Shown here piece after piece: positions 47,447 through 57,671 of a DNA stretch of 64,000 bases. Source of the DNA: Dehalococcoidia bacterium (lineage in GTDB: Bacteria; Chloroflexota; Dehalococcoidia; Dehalococcoidales; W498); assembly GCA_011170285.1 (NCBI GenBank), contig DUEE01000026.1, positions 19,959-83,958 of the forward strand. The letters run 5' to 3'. The position numbers and the translations under genes were made by a program. Each line of letters begins with the position of its first letter. The stretch's first letter is position 1. The notes below the pieces were generated by a model. The model had not been told where the DNA came from. It worked only from the letters and a program-made list of their open reading frames with translations, and did no database searches.

Positions 47447-48388
47447 ATGAATGAACTAAAGGTATTCACGGGAAATGCTCATCCTGCCCTAGTCCAAGGA
47501 GTTACTGAATACTTAGGTATACCATTGGGCAGGTGCGAGGTCTTTGAGTTCAGTAATGAGAATATCTTTGTTCGTATTCTGGACAACGTCCGTCAGCGAG
47601 ACACCTTTGTTATTCAGCCCATCTCCTCCCCAGTCAATAAGAGCCTGGTTGAGCTGCTGATTATAATTGACGCCCTGAAGAGAGCATCAGCTGGTCGTAT
47701 TACCGCAGTAGTTCCTTACTATGGCTATAGTCGCACTGATAAGAAGGACCAACCCCGGGTGCCGATAACTGCCAGGTTAGTGGCTGACTTACTCACCGTG
47801 GCTGGTGCCAATAGAGTACTGACAGTAGATTTACACGCAGCGCAAATCCAGGGCTTTTTTAACATACCAGTTGATGAACTAACCGCTCTTTATCTATTAA
47901 GTAATTACTTTAGAGAGAAAGATTTTACTGACCTGGTAGTGGTTGCCACCGATATAGGCATTAGCAAGCGGGCACGGGACATAGCGGCTAAGCTTGATGC
48001 CCCGTTGGCTATCATGGAGAAAAGACGGGTGGGTAATGCTGGCCGAACTGAGACACTAAATGTTATTGGGGAGGTGAAGGGCAAGGTGGCTCTTACTATA
48101 GACGATGAAATAGACACGGCTGGCTCTCTGGTGAACACCGTCTCTGTCTTAGAGAAGCACGGGATTAAGGAGATATATGCCTGCTGTACCCACCCCATAT
48201 TTTCTGGTCCAGCTATCCAGAGGATAGCTTCTTGCTCGCTAAAGGAGGTAGTAGTTACTGACACTGTTCCCGTCACTGGTTATAAAATGTTAGACAAGAT
48301 TACTGTTTTGTCCATTGCTCCACTGCTGGGTGAAGCCATCCACCGTATTCATACTGGACTATCTATAGGAGCTATGTTTGAGCAATAA
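47447..48388 (+). CDS. prs: Ribose-phosphate pyrophosphokinase
   Basis: FVIQPISSPVNKSLVELLIIIDALKRASAGRITAVVPYYGYSRTDKKDQPRVPITARLVADLL; DDEIDTAGSL. Confidence 0.95.
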   Translation: MNELKVFTGNAHPALVQGVTEYLGIPLGRCEVFEFSNENIFVRILDNVRQRDTFVIQPISSPVNKSLVELLIIIDALKRASAGRITAVVPYYGYSRTDKKDQPRVPITARLVADLLTVAGANRVLTVDLHAAQIQGFFNIPVDELTALYLLSNYFREKDFTDLVVVATDIGISKRARDIAAKLDAPLAIMEKRRVGNAGRTETLNVIGEVKGKVALTIDDEIDTAGSLVNTVSVLEKHGIKEIYACCTHPIFSGPAIQRIASCSLKEVVVTDTVPVTGYKMLDKITVLSIAPLLGEAIHRIHTGLSIGAMFEQ

Positions 48389-48608
48389 CGAAGAAATGGT
48401 AGAGATATATCGGATAGCAGGTGAGATAGAAGCTCAGGTTATCAGGGGCTTGCTGGAAAGTAACGATATACCTTGCCTTTTGAAATCTAATGCAGCTTTC
48501 TCAGCGCATATGTTTGCCATTGATGGTATGGGCGAAGTTAAAGTTATGGTCTTGGAGTCAATAGCGAATAAAGCTAAGAGACTGATTGAGGGGAAAGATT
48601 ATGTTTAA
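48378..48608 (+). CDS. DUF2007-like small protein
   Basis: MVEIYRIAGEIEAQVIRGLLESNDIPCLLKSNAAFSAHMFAIDGMGEVKVMVLESIANKAKRLI. Confidence 0.7.
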   Translation: MSNNEEMVEIYRIAGEIEAQVIRGLLESNDIPCLLKSNAAFSAHMFAIDGMGEVKVMVLESIANKAKRLIEGKDYV

Positions 48609-51234
48609 ATGGCTGGGCGGTCTGGTTGATTCCAATGAGAAAGAGTTAAAGCGATTACATTCATCAGTAAGCAGGATAAATGAGCTAGAGACTAAATTTG
48701 AGCGACTCAGTAACGATGAGCTTCGTGCCAAGACTGATGAGTTTAAGTCTCGGCTTAAAAGCGGTAGCTCGCTTGATGAGCTTCTTCCCGAAGCCTTTGC
48801 TGCTATTCGTGAAGCGGCAAAAAGAACTATAGGTCAGCGCCACTTTGATGTTCAGTTAACGGGAGGCATTGTCCTTCACCAGGGTAAAATCGCCGAGATG
48901 AAAACTGGTGAGGGTAAAACCCTAGTGGCTACCCTCCCTCTTTACCTAAACTCCCTTATCGGTCAGGGCTGCCACCTGGTCACGGTTAATGACTACCTGG
49001 CGAGGCGAGACCCCTACTGGATGGGACCTATTTACCACGCCCTAGGGGTAAGTGTAGCTAGCATTTATCCCCAACAAACCCCGGATGAACATACCCCCTC
49101 ACGCCTTTATGACCCCGGTTTTGACTCAGGGGATAAGCGGTGGCCCCATTTTCGCTCTGTCTCCCGCCGTGAGGCTTATGAGGCTGACATCATCTACGGG
49201 ACTAGTAGCGATTTCGGTTTTGACTATCTACGAGACAATATGGCTATAGACCTAACTCAGCAAGTGCAGCGTGAGCTAAATTATTCCATTGTTGATGAGG
49301 TAGATAATCTCCTCATTGATGAAGCACGCACACCACTTATTATCAGTGCTCCTGATGTGGAAGCGGGACAAATGTATCAAATATTTGCCCGCCTTGTTCC
49401 CCACCTTAAACGGGAGCAAGACTACGAGGTGAAGGAAAAGGAGCACAGCATAGACCTGACTGATGCTGGCCATGCTAATGTGGAAAGGATGCTCAGGCGA
49501 GAGGGAATATTAAAATCACCCAACCTTTACGACCCGGCGAATGTTGACCTGCACCGCCACCTGAGAAATGCCCTCAATGCTAAAGAGTTATACAAGCGAG
49601 ACCAACAATATATGATCAAGGATAAACAGGTTATTATCGTTGACGAGTTCACTGGTAGGTTAATGCTTGGTCGCCGCTACTCTGAGGGACTGCATCAGGC
49701 AATAGAAGCCAAGGAGGGGGTTAAGGTTCAGCAAGAGAGTAAGACCTATGGCACTATTACAATTCAGAACTACTTCCGTATGTACCAAAAACTAGCTGGT
49801 ATGACCGGCACCGCCCTCACCGAGGCTGAGGAGTTTCATAAGATATATAACCTTGAGGTGATGGTTATTCCTACCAATAAGCCAATGATTCGGGAAGATT
49901 CCCAAGACCAGATTTACAAGGATGAGGAAGCTAAATTTAAGGCGGTGGTGCGTGAGATTGAGCAATTTCATAGACAAGGACGACCGGTGCTAATCGGCAC
50001 CACATCTATTGAGAAGTCGGAGTACCTCAGTGACCTGTTAAAGAGGAAAGGAATACCCTATGAGGTGCTCAACGCCAAGTATCATGAAAAGGAGGCGTAT
50101 ATCATTGCTCAGGCGGGACAGCCAGGGGCAACCACCGTTGCCACCAATATGGCTGGGCGCGGTGTTGATATAGTACTCGGTGGGAAAGAACCCACTGACG
50201 GAGATGAGCCAGAGTGGCGGGAGTGGCAGGAAAAGCATAACAAGGTGGTTGAACTTGGCGGGCTTCATATTATTGGCACTGAGCGCCATGAATCCAGGAG
50301 AATTGATAACCAGCTCAGGGGTAGAGCCGGACGGCAGGGTGACCCCGGAAGCTCCAGATTTTATGTGTCTTTGTCGGATGATATTGTGCGCCGTTTTGGT
50401 GGCGACCGAATTAAGACCTTTATGGAGTGGACAGGAATGGATGAGGATACCCCGATTGAGAATGCACTGGTCAACAAGACTATTGCCGATGTGCAAAAAC
50501 GAGTTGAGGGCTATCACTTTGATATGCGTAAACACTTGGTTGAGTATGATGATGTAATTAACCAACAGCGTGAGCTAGTTTATGGTGAGCGAGGGAAAGT
50601 ACTAGGCGGCGCCGACCTTAAGGCAAACATCCTATCAATGGTTCAACAAGAGATTCAAGGTATAGTGGCAGCTCACACAGGTGATGAGCAGGACCTGGAG
50701 GGTTTAATAGCTGATGTTTCTTCCATCTTTCCCCTGCCTCCAGCAGTTAATGCCAGTGCCCTTTCCCAGATGAAACCGGAGGAAAGAAAAGACAGGCTAA
50801 TTGATTCAGCCCAGGCTCTATATGAAGAGCGGGAGAAGGAACTGGGTTCAGACAATATGAGAGTGCTGGAAAGATTGGTAATGCTTCGCACTATGGACAA
50901 CCTGTGGGTTGAGCACCTGACCATGATGGAGAATATGCGCCAGGAAGTGGGACCATATGCTATGGGACGGCAAAGAGACCCGCTGGTAATCTATAAAAAC
51001 GAGGGATACAAGCAGTTTCAGGTACTGCTATCTACTATTCAGCATGATGTAGCTCACACTATGTATCATGTCGGCATGGTCACTAGGGAGCCCCCGCAAC
51101 GGTCGCCTGTAGCCGCCCAAGTTGGCACTGGCGGTAACAAGCAACGACCAAAGGTTAGCGGTAAAAAGATAGGTCGCAATGACCCCTGCCCCTGTGGCAG
51201 CGGCAAGAAATACAAACACTGCTGCGGAAGGTGA
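48601..51234 (+). CDS. secA: Preprotein translocase ATPase SecA
   Basis: GEMKTGEGKTLVATLPLYLNSL-type motif, DEFTGR, DNQLRGRAGRQGDPGSS; C-terminal GRNDPCPCGSGKKYKHCCGR. Confidence 0.97.
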   Translation: MFKWLGGLVDSNEKELKRLHSSVSRINELETKFERLSNDELRAKTDEFKSRLKSGSSLDELLPEAFAAIREAAKRTIGQRHFDVQLTGGIVLHQGKIAEMKTGEGKTLVATLPLYLNSLIGQGCHLVTVNDYLARRDPYWMGPIYHALGVSVASIYPQQTPDEHTPSRLYDPGFDSGDKRWPHFRSVSRREAYEADIIYGTSSDFGFDYLRDNMAIDLTQQVQRELNYSIVDEVDNLLIDEARTPLIISAPDVEAGQMYQIFARLVPHLKREQDYEVKEKEHSIDLTDAGHANVERMLRREGILKSPNLYDPANVDLHRHLRNALNAKELYKRDQQYMIKDKQVIIVDEFTGRLMLGRRYSEGLHQAIEAKEGVKVQQESKTYGTITIQNYFRMYQKLAGMTGTALTEAEEFHKIYNLEVMVIPTNKPMIREDSQDQIYKDEEAKFKAVVREIEQFHRQGRPVLIGTTSIEKSEYLSDLLKRKGIPYEVLNAKYHEKEAYIIAQAGQPGATTVATNMAGRGVDIVLGGKEPTDGDEPEWREWQEKHNKVVELGGLHIIGTERHESRRIDNQLRGRAGRQGDPGSSRFYVSLSDDIVRRFGGDRIKTFMEWTGMDEDTPIENALVNKTIADVQKRVEGYHFDMRKHLVEYDDVINQQRELVYGERGKVLGGADLKANILSMVQQEIQGIVAAHTGDEQDLEGLIADVSSIFPLPPAVNASALSQMKPEERKDRLIDSAQALYEEREKELGSDNMRVLERLVMLRTMDNLWVEHLTMMENMRQEVGPYAMGRQRDPLVIYKNEGYKQFQVLLSTIQHDVAHTMYHVGMVTREPPQRSPVAAQVGTGGNKQRPKVSGKKIGRNDPCPCGSGKKYKHCCGR

Positions 51235-51253
51235 GAGGGGAAGATTAAAGCCA

Positions 51254-51529
51254 ATGAAAAACAGTGAGATTGCCAAGGTATTTCAGGATATTGCTGACCT
51301 TCTTGAGCTTAAGGGGGAGAACCTGTTTAAAATTCGGGCTTACCAGAAGGCGGCTCGCTCCATTGAATACCTACCAGTGGAGGTGGAACAACTGCTGGCA
51401 GAAAATAGGTTAAAGGAAGTCCCCGGGGTTGGAGAGGCTATTACCAAGAAGCTTACTGAACTGTTAACTACCGGACACCTTGACTACTACGAGAAGTTAA
51501 AGGCTGAGTTCCCCGAAAGGAAGTTGTAG
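51254..51529 (+). pseudogene. N-terminal fragment of PolX-type DNA polymerase (8-kDa/HhH domain only)
   Basis: MKNSEIAKVFQDIADLLELKGENLFKIRAYQKAARSIEYLPVEVEQLLAENRLKEVPGVGEAITKKLTELLTTGHLDYYEKLKAEFPERKL*; palm/PHP domains absent downstream. Confidence 0.75.
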
Positions 51530-51537
51530 CCTGTCTG

Positions 51538-52284
51538 ATGTCACAACTAAGAGTGGTGATAATAGTGGCAGATTTAGATAACCAATTACAACCTTCTCAG
51601 TTGACTCCAGCAGAAGGTCCTGAGGTAATAGAATACTTAGAGCAGGCTATTACCGGTGGTAAGCACTGGTATATCGCCTTACTTGAGGCTATTGGATTAT
51701 GGACTACGGCAGAGGAGAGTCACAATGGGCATAGCTACCGTTACCTTATCGCTGGTGAAGCCTTTGACTGGCTGCTTTTAGCTGAACGCCTATGTGATAC
51801 AGTAAACGGCTTATTGCCTGAGGGTGAGAAGATTGCCCTCCTGTTCCATAATGAACCGCCAATCAGGCTGACCAAGGAGAAATTCAAGGAGCTTATTGGT
51901 AGTAGTAAGTATCATCAATATCTTAACTACTTCTATGGCATTACTTTGGAGGAAGTTTTAATTTTGGCAGTGCAGGAGGAGGTACGTAAGGAGCAGCGGA
52001 CCTTGGGCTATGGAAATGAGCACAGGGTTGTTAACGAGGTTTATCGGCGAATATATGGGGCTACTAAAAATATATTACTTAAACGCTTCAGGCGTGAGAA
52101 GGGTTATCCCCAGCTCAGATATATCAGCTTAACTGAGCTAAAGGAATTTACCTACTGGCTATTTAAGTATCGGCTAAAGCTGTGTGATAAGGCAAAAGTG
52201 GCTAGCGATACCAAGAAGGCATTAGAGCGTCTACGGCGACAACAGTCTCTGTTTACTTTACCCTCTTCAATGCTCTCACCATAA
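51538..52284 (+). CDS. Hypothetical protein
   Basis: 248 aa complete ORF; family not recognised; 3' end overlaps convergent uspA-like gene by 32 nt. Confidence 0.65.
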   Translation: MSQLRVVIIVADLDNQLQPSQLTPAEGPEVIEYLEQAITGGKHWYIALLEAIGLWTTAEESHNGHSYRYLIAGEAFDWLLLAERLCDTVNGLLPEGEKIALLFHNEPPIRLTKEKFKELIGSSKYHQYLNYFYGITLEEVLILAVQEEVRKEQRTLGYGNEHRVVNEVYRRIYGATKNILLKRFRREKGYPQLRYISLTELKEFTYWLFKYRLKLCDKAKVASDTKKALERLRRQQSLFTLPSSMLSP

Positions 52285-52735
52285 GTACCGGCACATTTGC
52301 TCCCCGTAGTACTTTGTCAGTAACACTACCGAAAGCCCAGCGAGTAAGACCCGAGCTTCCATGTGTTGATATAGCAATCAAGTTGGCATTTATTTCATTA
52401 GCAGCCTTAATAATTTCCTCAGCAGCATTGCAAATTCCCATTCTGGTTTTTACCCTAGTCCCAACCACAACACCTTTACTTCTTAAACCTTCACCAGCCT
52501 CACCCAGGTAATCTATAGCTTTCTTTTTGATTTGCTCCATATCTTTCTTCGTGTAGGGAATGGAAGCCCTCGCCTCCCCGGCAACAATACTGGGAGTCAG
52601 TGATGACATTGCCTGGAAGAGAGTAACTTCTACCTCTGCCTCTGGTAACAAATCGGACAATAACTCCTCTACATAAGCTAAGGCAGCCTCACCTACTTTG
52701 GAACCATCTAATGGGACGAGTATTCTCTTGTACAT
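52253..52735 (-). CDS. Universal stress protein (UspA family)
   Basis: YKRILVPLDGSKVGEAAL...ANLIAISTHGSSGLTRWAFGSVTDKVLRGANVPVLMVR. Confidence 0.93.
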   Translation of the reverse strand: MYKRILVPLDGSKVGEAALAYVEELLSDLLPEAEVEVTLFQAMSSLTPSIVAGEARASIPYTKKDMEQIKKKAIDYLGEAGEGLRSKGVVVGTRVKTRMGICNAAEEIIKAANEINANLIAISTHGSSGLTRWAFGSVTDKVLRGANVPVLMVRALKRVK

Positions 52736-52745
52736 TCTTATCCTC

Positions 52746-55418
52746 CTAAAATTTGATTTGTTGTTTCAGTCTTTCTAGTTTATCGGTTAGTGTGTAGAGT
52801 TTCTGGCGTTCCTTATCTACGATGGCTGCTGGCGCCTTGGTCAGAAACGCTTCGTCCCTGAGTCTGGCTTTAAGCTGAGCCACCTCGGCTTGGCTTCGCT
52901 CTACCTCCTTTTGTAGTCGTTTTCTCTCAGCTTCCAGATTAACCATACTCTCCATAGGTATGACTACTTCCGACTCTTTAAGCACTAATACCAAAGCATT
53001 TTCAACGGTTGCAGCTTCTCGTCTGCTATCTAAGAAAGTAACCTCTCCTACCCGAGCCAGAGTCTGGATAGCCTGAGAATAAGGGATGATGGCTGATGTA
53101 AGCTCTCCAGTATAGATTTGTGCCTCAATCCACCTTGTGCTCTCCACTTTATATTGAGCCCTAGCATTGCGGATGGAATGTATTATTTCTATCACTGATT
53201 TTACAATTCGCTCTGCCTGTGGGTCAATAGCCGTTTCATCACCTGCAGGGTAAGTAGCTACCATTATAGAATCAACTTGTTGCCAGTGTGACGGTATACG
53301 ATTTTTAAGGTTCTGCCATAACTCTTCGGTAACGAAAGGCATATAAGGATGCAATAGGCGAAGCGAGGTCTCCAGAACATAAACTAAAACCGGAATAGGT
53401 GATAGTACCCCCTCACTAACAGAGTGGAAACGAACCTTGGCTATTTCAATATACCAGTCACAGAATTCACCCCACAGGAATTCATAGATTTGCCTTTGAG
53501 CTTCTCCAAACTGGAAGTTTTCCATCAGGTTGGCTACGCTAGATATGGTGCTACTGAGACGGGATAGAATCCAGCGGTCCTCTACCGGGAGCAAGTCCCT
53601 CTGAATTTTCACATCAGTGCGGTTTGGCTCAATGCTTCTAACTACAAATCGGGTGGCATTCCACAGCTTGTTAGCAAAGTTTCGTCCTGCCTCTAGCCTT
53701 GATGTAGTTAGCTTGAGGTCATTTCCTGGTGATGTGCCAGTAGATAGAGCAAAGCGCAGGGCATCGGTGCCATATTTCTCCAATGTCTCAAGCGGATTAA
53801 GCACATTACCCTTAATCTTGCTCATCTTCTCCCCCTTCTCATCCCGTATCAGACCGTGTAGGTAAACAGTACGGAAGGGAATATCACCCGTGTCCTCCAG
53901 ACCCATCATAATCATTCTAGCTACCCAGAAGAAGATGATATCGTAACCGGTTTCCATTACTGTGGTTGGGTAGAAGTAGCGCAATTCTGGTGTATCATCA
54001 GGCCAGCCCAAGGTGGAGTGAGTCCATAGCGCCGAGCTAAACCAGGTATCCAGAACATCGGGGTCTTGCTCTATATTGGGCGAGCCACAATGGCGACAAG
54101 ATTTAGCCTCTTCAATGGTTACCGTTAACTCATTACAGTCCTGACAATACCACACCGGGATTCGGTGTCCCCACCATAGCTGGCGACTGATGCACCAGTC
54201 ACGAATATTCTCCATCCAGTTGAGATAAACTTTGGTAAAACGCTCAGGGATAATATTGATACGCCCATCAAGGACTGCCTTAATGGCGGCGTGAGCCAAA
54301 GGCTGGGTAGTGATAAACCACTGTTTACTGACTATAGGCTCAATAATTGTCTGACAGCGCTGGCAGTGTCCTATTGAATGGATATAAGGCTCAACCTTTA
54401 CCAGAAGCCCATCTTTTTCCAGATAGGATACTATAGCCTCTCGGCAAGCAAATCGTTCAAGCCCGATATAAGGTCCAGTATTTTCATTCATAGTGGCATC
54501 CAGGTTCAGTATATTCACCAGAGGCATTCCCTGCCGCTGAGCTACCTCAAAGTCCACCGGATCATGGGCCGGAGTAATTTTGACCGCCCCGGTGCCAAAG
54601 TTAGGGTCAACTGCCTCATCAGTGATAATGGGTATTACTCTGTTCACTGCGGGAAGGATAACCTTCTTGCCTATCATAGCCTTAAACCGCTCATCCCTGG
54701 GGTTGACGGCTACCGCAGTATCACCAAGTATGGTCTCCGGTCGGGTGGTGGCTACGGTGATGAAACCGTCATCTTCAGCCAGATAGTAGCGAACATAGTA
54801 TAGATGTCCCTGTATATCCTTATGGTCTACTTCAAGGTCAGACAGGGCGGTAGCACAGCGGGGGCACCAGTTGATAATCCGTTCCCCGCGGTAGATTAAT
54901 CCTTTGTTATACAGGCGGACAAAGGCAGTGCGCACCGCCCGGACTGGTCCTTCATCCAGAGTAAAGCACTCTCGGCTCCAATCGCAGGAAGCACCCAGCC
55001 TCTGGTGCTGCTGGGCAATAATCTTACGCCTGCTTTCCGCCCATTGCCTGATTCTCTCCTGGGTTTTTTTCTTACCCAGTTTGTGCCTGTCCAATCCTTC
55101 TTTAGCCAGCATCTGTTCCACCACCACCTGAGTAGCGATACCTGCATGGTCAACTCCAGGGAGCCACAGAGTAGGGTCACCCTTCATCCGATGCCAGCGG
55201 GTCATAATATCTTCCAGCGTAGCGGTTAAAGCATGCCCGATGTGAAGCTCACCGGTAACATTTGGTGGCGGCATAATGATGACAAAGGGTCTCTTTTCCG
55301 GGTCTATCCTGGGTTTGAAATAGCCCTTCTCCAACCAGAACTGATACCACTCAGCCTCAACCTTGAGTGGCTCATAGGCTTTGGGCATTTCATATTGAAT
55401 GCTCGGTGCTTCTGTCAT
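52746..55418 (-). CDS. valS: Valyl-tRNA synthetase
   Basis: 890 aa; PPPNVTGELHIGHALTATLEDIMTRWHRMKG; KMSKIKGNVLNP; C-terminal coiled coil. Confidence 0.96.
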   Translation of the reverse strand: MTEAPSIQYEMPKAYEPLKVEAEWYQFWLEKGYFKPRIDPEKRPFVIIMPPPNVTGELHIGHALTATLEDIMTRWHRMKGDPTLWLPGVDHAGIATQVVVEQMLAKEGLDRHKLGKKKTQERIRQWAESRRKIIAQQHQRLGASCDWSRECFTLDEGPVRAVRTAFVRLYNKGLIYRGERIINWCPRCATALSDLEVDHKDIQGHLYYVRYYLAEDDGFITVATTRPETILGDTAVAVNPRDERFKAMIGKKVILPAVNRVIPIITDEAVDPNFGTGAVKITPAHDPVDFEVAQRQGMPLVNILNLDATMNENTGPYIGLERFACREAIVSYLEKDGLLVKVEPYIHSIGHCQRCQTIIEPIVSKQWFITTQPLAHAAIKAVLDGRINIIPERFTKVYLNWMENIRDWCISRQLWWGHRIPVWYCQDCNELTVTIEEAKSCRHCGSPNIEQDPDVLDTWFSSALWTHSTLGWPDDTPELRYFYPTTVMETGYDIIFFWVARMIMMGLEDTGDIPFRTVYLHGLIRDEKGEKMSKIKGNVLNPLETLEKYGTDALRFALSTGTSPGNDLKLTTSRLEAGRNFANKLWNATRFVVRSIEPNRTDVKIQRDLLPVEDRWILSRLSSTISSVANLMENFQFGEAQRQIYEFLWGEFCDWYIEIAKVRFHSVSEGVLSPIPVLVYVLETSLRLLHPYMPFVTEELWQNLKNRIPSHWQQVDSIMVATYPAGDETAIDPQAERIVKSVIEIIHSIRNARAQYKVESTRWIEAQIYTGELTSAIIPYSQAIQTLARVGEVTFLDSRREAATVENALVLVLKESEVVIPMESMVNLEAERKRLQKEVERSQAEVAQLKARLRDEAFLTKAPAAIVDKERQKLYTLTDKLERLKQQIKF

Positions 55419-55428
55419 GATTATTCTA

Positions 55429-55632
55429 CTACTCCCAAGGCTTTTTCCCCGTCTGCTTCTCTCGTGAGGTGCAAGGCGTTGGTATTCTAAGAAACATGGG
55501 TAGCTTTCCGCAGACGCAGTAGTACATAAATTTGACTAACGGCTTGAGCCACTCTGCCTTCCCTCTAGCAGCAACACAAATCGGGCACTTTGAGTCACAA
55601 ACCACACCAATTCCCTCTACTTGATTGTTCAT
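55429..55632 (-). CDS. Small Cys-rich protein
   Basis: MNNQVEGIGVVCDSKCPICVAARGKAEWLKPLVKFMYYCVCGKLPMFLRIPTPCTSREKQTGKKPWE; start ATG 55632 after GGAGG. Confidence 0.6.
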   Translation of the reverse strand: MNNQVEGIGVVCDSKCPICVAARGKAEWLKPLVKFMYYCVCGKLPMFLRIPTPCTSREKQTGKKPWE

Positions 55633-55724
55633 TGCTACCTCCTTACTGAAACTGGATTCAATTCCTAGATTACTTACCAACCTCACCCCCTTAATACCCA
55701 CTCCTTAATTAAATCCCTCTCATT

Positions 55725-55805
55725 CTCCCTTTAAGAAAGGGAGAAGTTCTCCCCCTTTGGCAAAGGGGGACTTAGGGGGATTCCCCAATGGCTTCGCCCC
55801 CTCTC
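55725..55805. repeat. Tandem intergenic hairpins
   Basis: CTCCCTTTaagAAAGGGAG followed by CCCCCTTTggcAAAGGGGG and ccccaatggcttcgccccc. Confidence 0.65.
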
Positions 55806-55852
55806 ATCTCAACTCCTTCCCTGCGGTGAGATTGTGAGTAATTACTCGTTTA

Positions 55853-56482
55853 TTAATCACCAAGCGATTGTAATAAGGGTTGAACTTTTTCCCAAATAGA
55901 CCATGCTGTAGTAACGCTTGGTATCAAATTGCCTAGTCGACCCAATACCTGTTTTATTACGCTCTTGTTTCGTGTATCGTTACTTGTTGACCCTTCGGAT
56001 GCTAAAAACTGAAGCAGTTCAGTAATTTCTTTCTTTATATCGTCTTGGATGTCCTTGCTGTTTACAACCTCTTGAGTTAATTCCTTAATTGCTGCTGCGA
56101 GTTCACTGTCCCCACGATTCTGTATCACATCAATACTAGTGCTTATGGCGTATAAAGTGCCGGGATTGATAACGCCTACGGCGCTATCAGAAACTTGAAT
56201 GTTACTGTAAGTATAGGTAATACCGGCTGACGGCGGTTGCGGAGTTGCCATGAACTTTGGCGGAAGTAAACCTCCTGTACCAGCACTTAGCGCTTGCTGT
56301 ATGAAGTTTTGCTGACTTGCCAGCCAACTAAGCTGGTTATGCCTAATCTGTTGCTCCATGAAATTAGCCTGTGTCATCTTATAATAGCAGTCTACACAAA
56401 GAGGCGTGTTTCCGTATCTCCCAATAGCAAGCTTCCCACACTGATTGCATTTCTCTTTCACTATTTCTTTACTCCCGTCCAC
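55853..56482 (-). CDS. Zinc-ribbon protein with C-terminal helical/hydrophobic domain, unknown function
   Basis: N-term CNQCGKLAIGRYGNTPLCVDCYYKM; C-term GDSELAAAIKELTQEVVNSKDIQDDIKKEITELLQFLASEG...; wedged between valS and coaBC. Confidence 0.65.
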   Translation of the reverse strand: MDGSKEIVKEKCNQCGKLAIGRYGNTPLCVDCYYKMTQANFMEQQIRHNQLSWLASQQNFIQQALSAGTGGLLPPKFMATPQPPSAGITYTYSNIQVSDSAVGVINPGTLYAISTSIDVIQNRGDSELAAAIKELTQEVVNSKDIQDDIKKEITELLQFLASEGSTSNDTRNKSVIKQVLGRLGNLIPSVTTAWSIWEKVQPLLQSLGD

Positions 56483-57662
56483 CGAGTAACTCCACCACCT
56501 TATCCAATATCTTGTCGGCTACCTCTCTTTTGGTTAAGAGGGGCAGGCTGTCTACCTTACCGTCTCGGTCAATAAGGGTCACCTTATTGGTATCAGCGCC
56601 AAAACCGCTATCAGCATCGGTAATATCGTTAGCCACAATGAGGTCAAGCTGTTTATTCTCCAATTTCTGCCGGGCACTGGCTACTATGTCCTGGCTTTCA
56701 GCGGCAAAGCCAACCTTGAGGAAGTCGCCTTTTACTTCACTCAGAATATCCGCTGTTCTAACTAGCTCCAGGGTCAGTCTCGAGGTTTCTTTCTTAATCT
56801 TAGTCTCGGCTACTTCTTTCGGCTGGTAGTCAGCCACAGCGGCTGCCATAATCAGACCATCAGCTTGAACCACTGCCTTGGCTACTGCTTCCTTCATCTG
56901 AGTAGCCGTTTGAATATGGACAACCTCCATACCCACTGGTTCTGGAAGGGAGTCGGGGGCAGTAATCAGGGTTACGCTCGCTCCTCTATCCCTGGCTGCC
57001 TCAGCCATAGCATAACCCATCTTCCCAGAGGAACGGTTACCAATGTGGCGGACAGGGTCAATGGGTTCCTGGGTGCCACCGGCAGTAACCACGATGCGTT
57101 TACCGGCCAAGTCTCCGCCCATGCCCAATGCCTGCTGAATAATGCCAATAATTTTATCAATCTCAGCCAGACGCCCCAAGCCTATCTTGCCTGAGGCTAA
57201 TCGACCGTGGGTAGATCCAACAATGATAAAGCCTCTTGCCTTAAGTTTATTAAGGTTATCCTGAGTGATGGGATTCTCAAACATATTAGCATTCATCGCC
57301 GGTGCTAGAATGATTGGAGCTTTAGTCGCCAGCACCGTGCAGGTAAGCACATCATCAGAGATGCCCGCCGCCATCTTGGCGATGATGCAGGCTGTAGCCG
57401 GAGCAATAACTACTGTATCAGCCGCCTCAGCCAAGGCTACATGCTCAATGCTGAACTCAGAGCCTGGCTCAAACATGTCGGTTACCACCGGTCTGCCAGT
57501 AATGCTGCGAAGAGTTAATGGGGTTATGAACTTGGTAGCCGATTCGGTCATAACCACCTCAACCCTAGCTCCAGCCTGATTTAGCTTGCTGGCGATGTCG
57601 GCTGCCTTATAGGCAGCTATACTTCCGGTTATACCCAGTACTACAGTTTTGTTGGCTAGCAT
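56469..57662 (-). CDS. coaBC: Phosphopantothenoylcysteine decarboxylase / phosphopantothenate-cysteine ligase
   Basis: VLGITGSIAAYKAADIASKL; APAMNANMFENP; VTAGGTQEPIDPVRHIGNRSSGKMGYA. Confidence 0.96.
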   Translation of the reverse strand: MLANKTVVLGITGSIAAYKAADIASKLNQAGARVEVVMTESATKFITPLTLRSITGRPVVTDMFEPGSEFSIEHVALAEAADTVVIAPATACIIAKMAAGISDDVLTCTVLATKAPIILAPAMNANMFENPITQDNLNKLKARGFIIVGSTHGRLASGKIGLGRLAEIDKIIGIIQQALGMGGDLAGKRIVVTAGGTQEPIDPVRHIGNRSSGKMGYAMAEAARDRGASVTLITAPDSLPEPVGMEVVHIQTATQMKEAVAKAVVQADGLIMAAAVADYQPKEVAETKIKKETSRLTLELVRTADILSEVKGDFLKVGFAAESQDIVASARQKLENKQLDLIVANDITDADSGFGADTNKVTLIDRDGKVDSLPLLTKREVADKILDKVVELLGGRE

Positions 57663-57671
57663 TATTTTCTC

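Noticed and set aside
50038-50565. 175-aa minus-strand ORF
   Set aside because: Antisense to secA; no recognisable domain.
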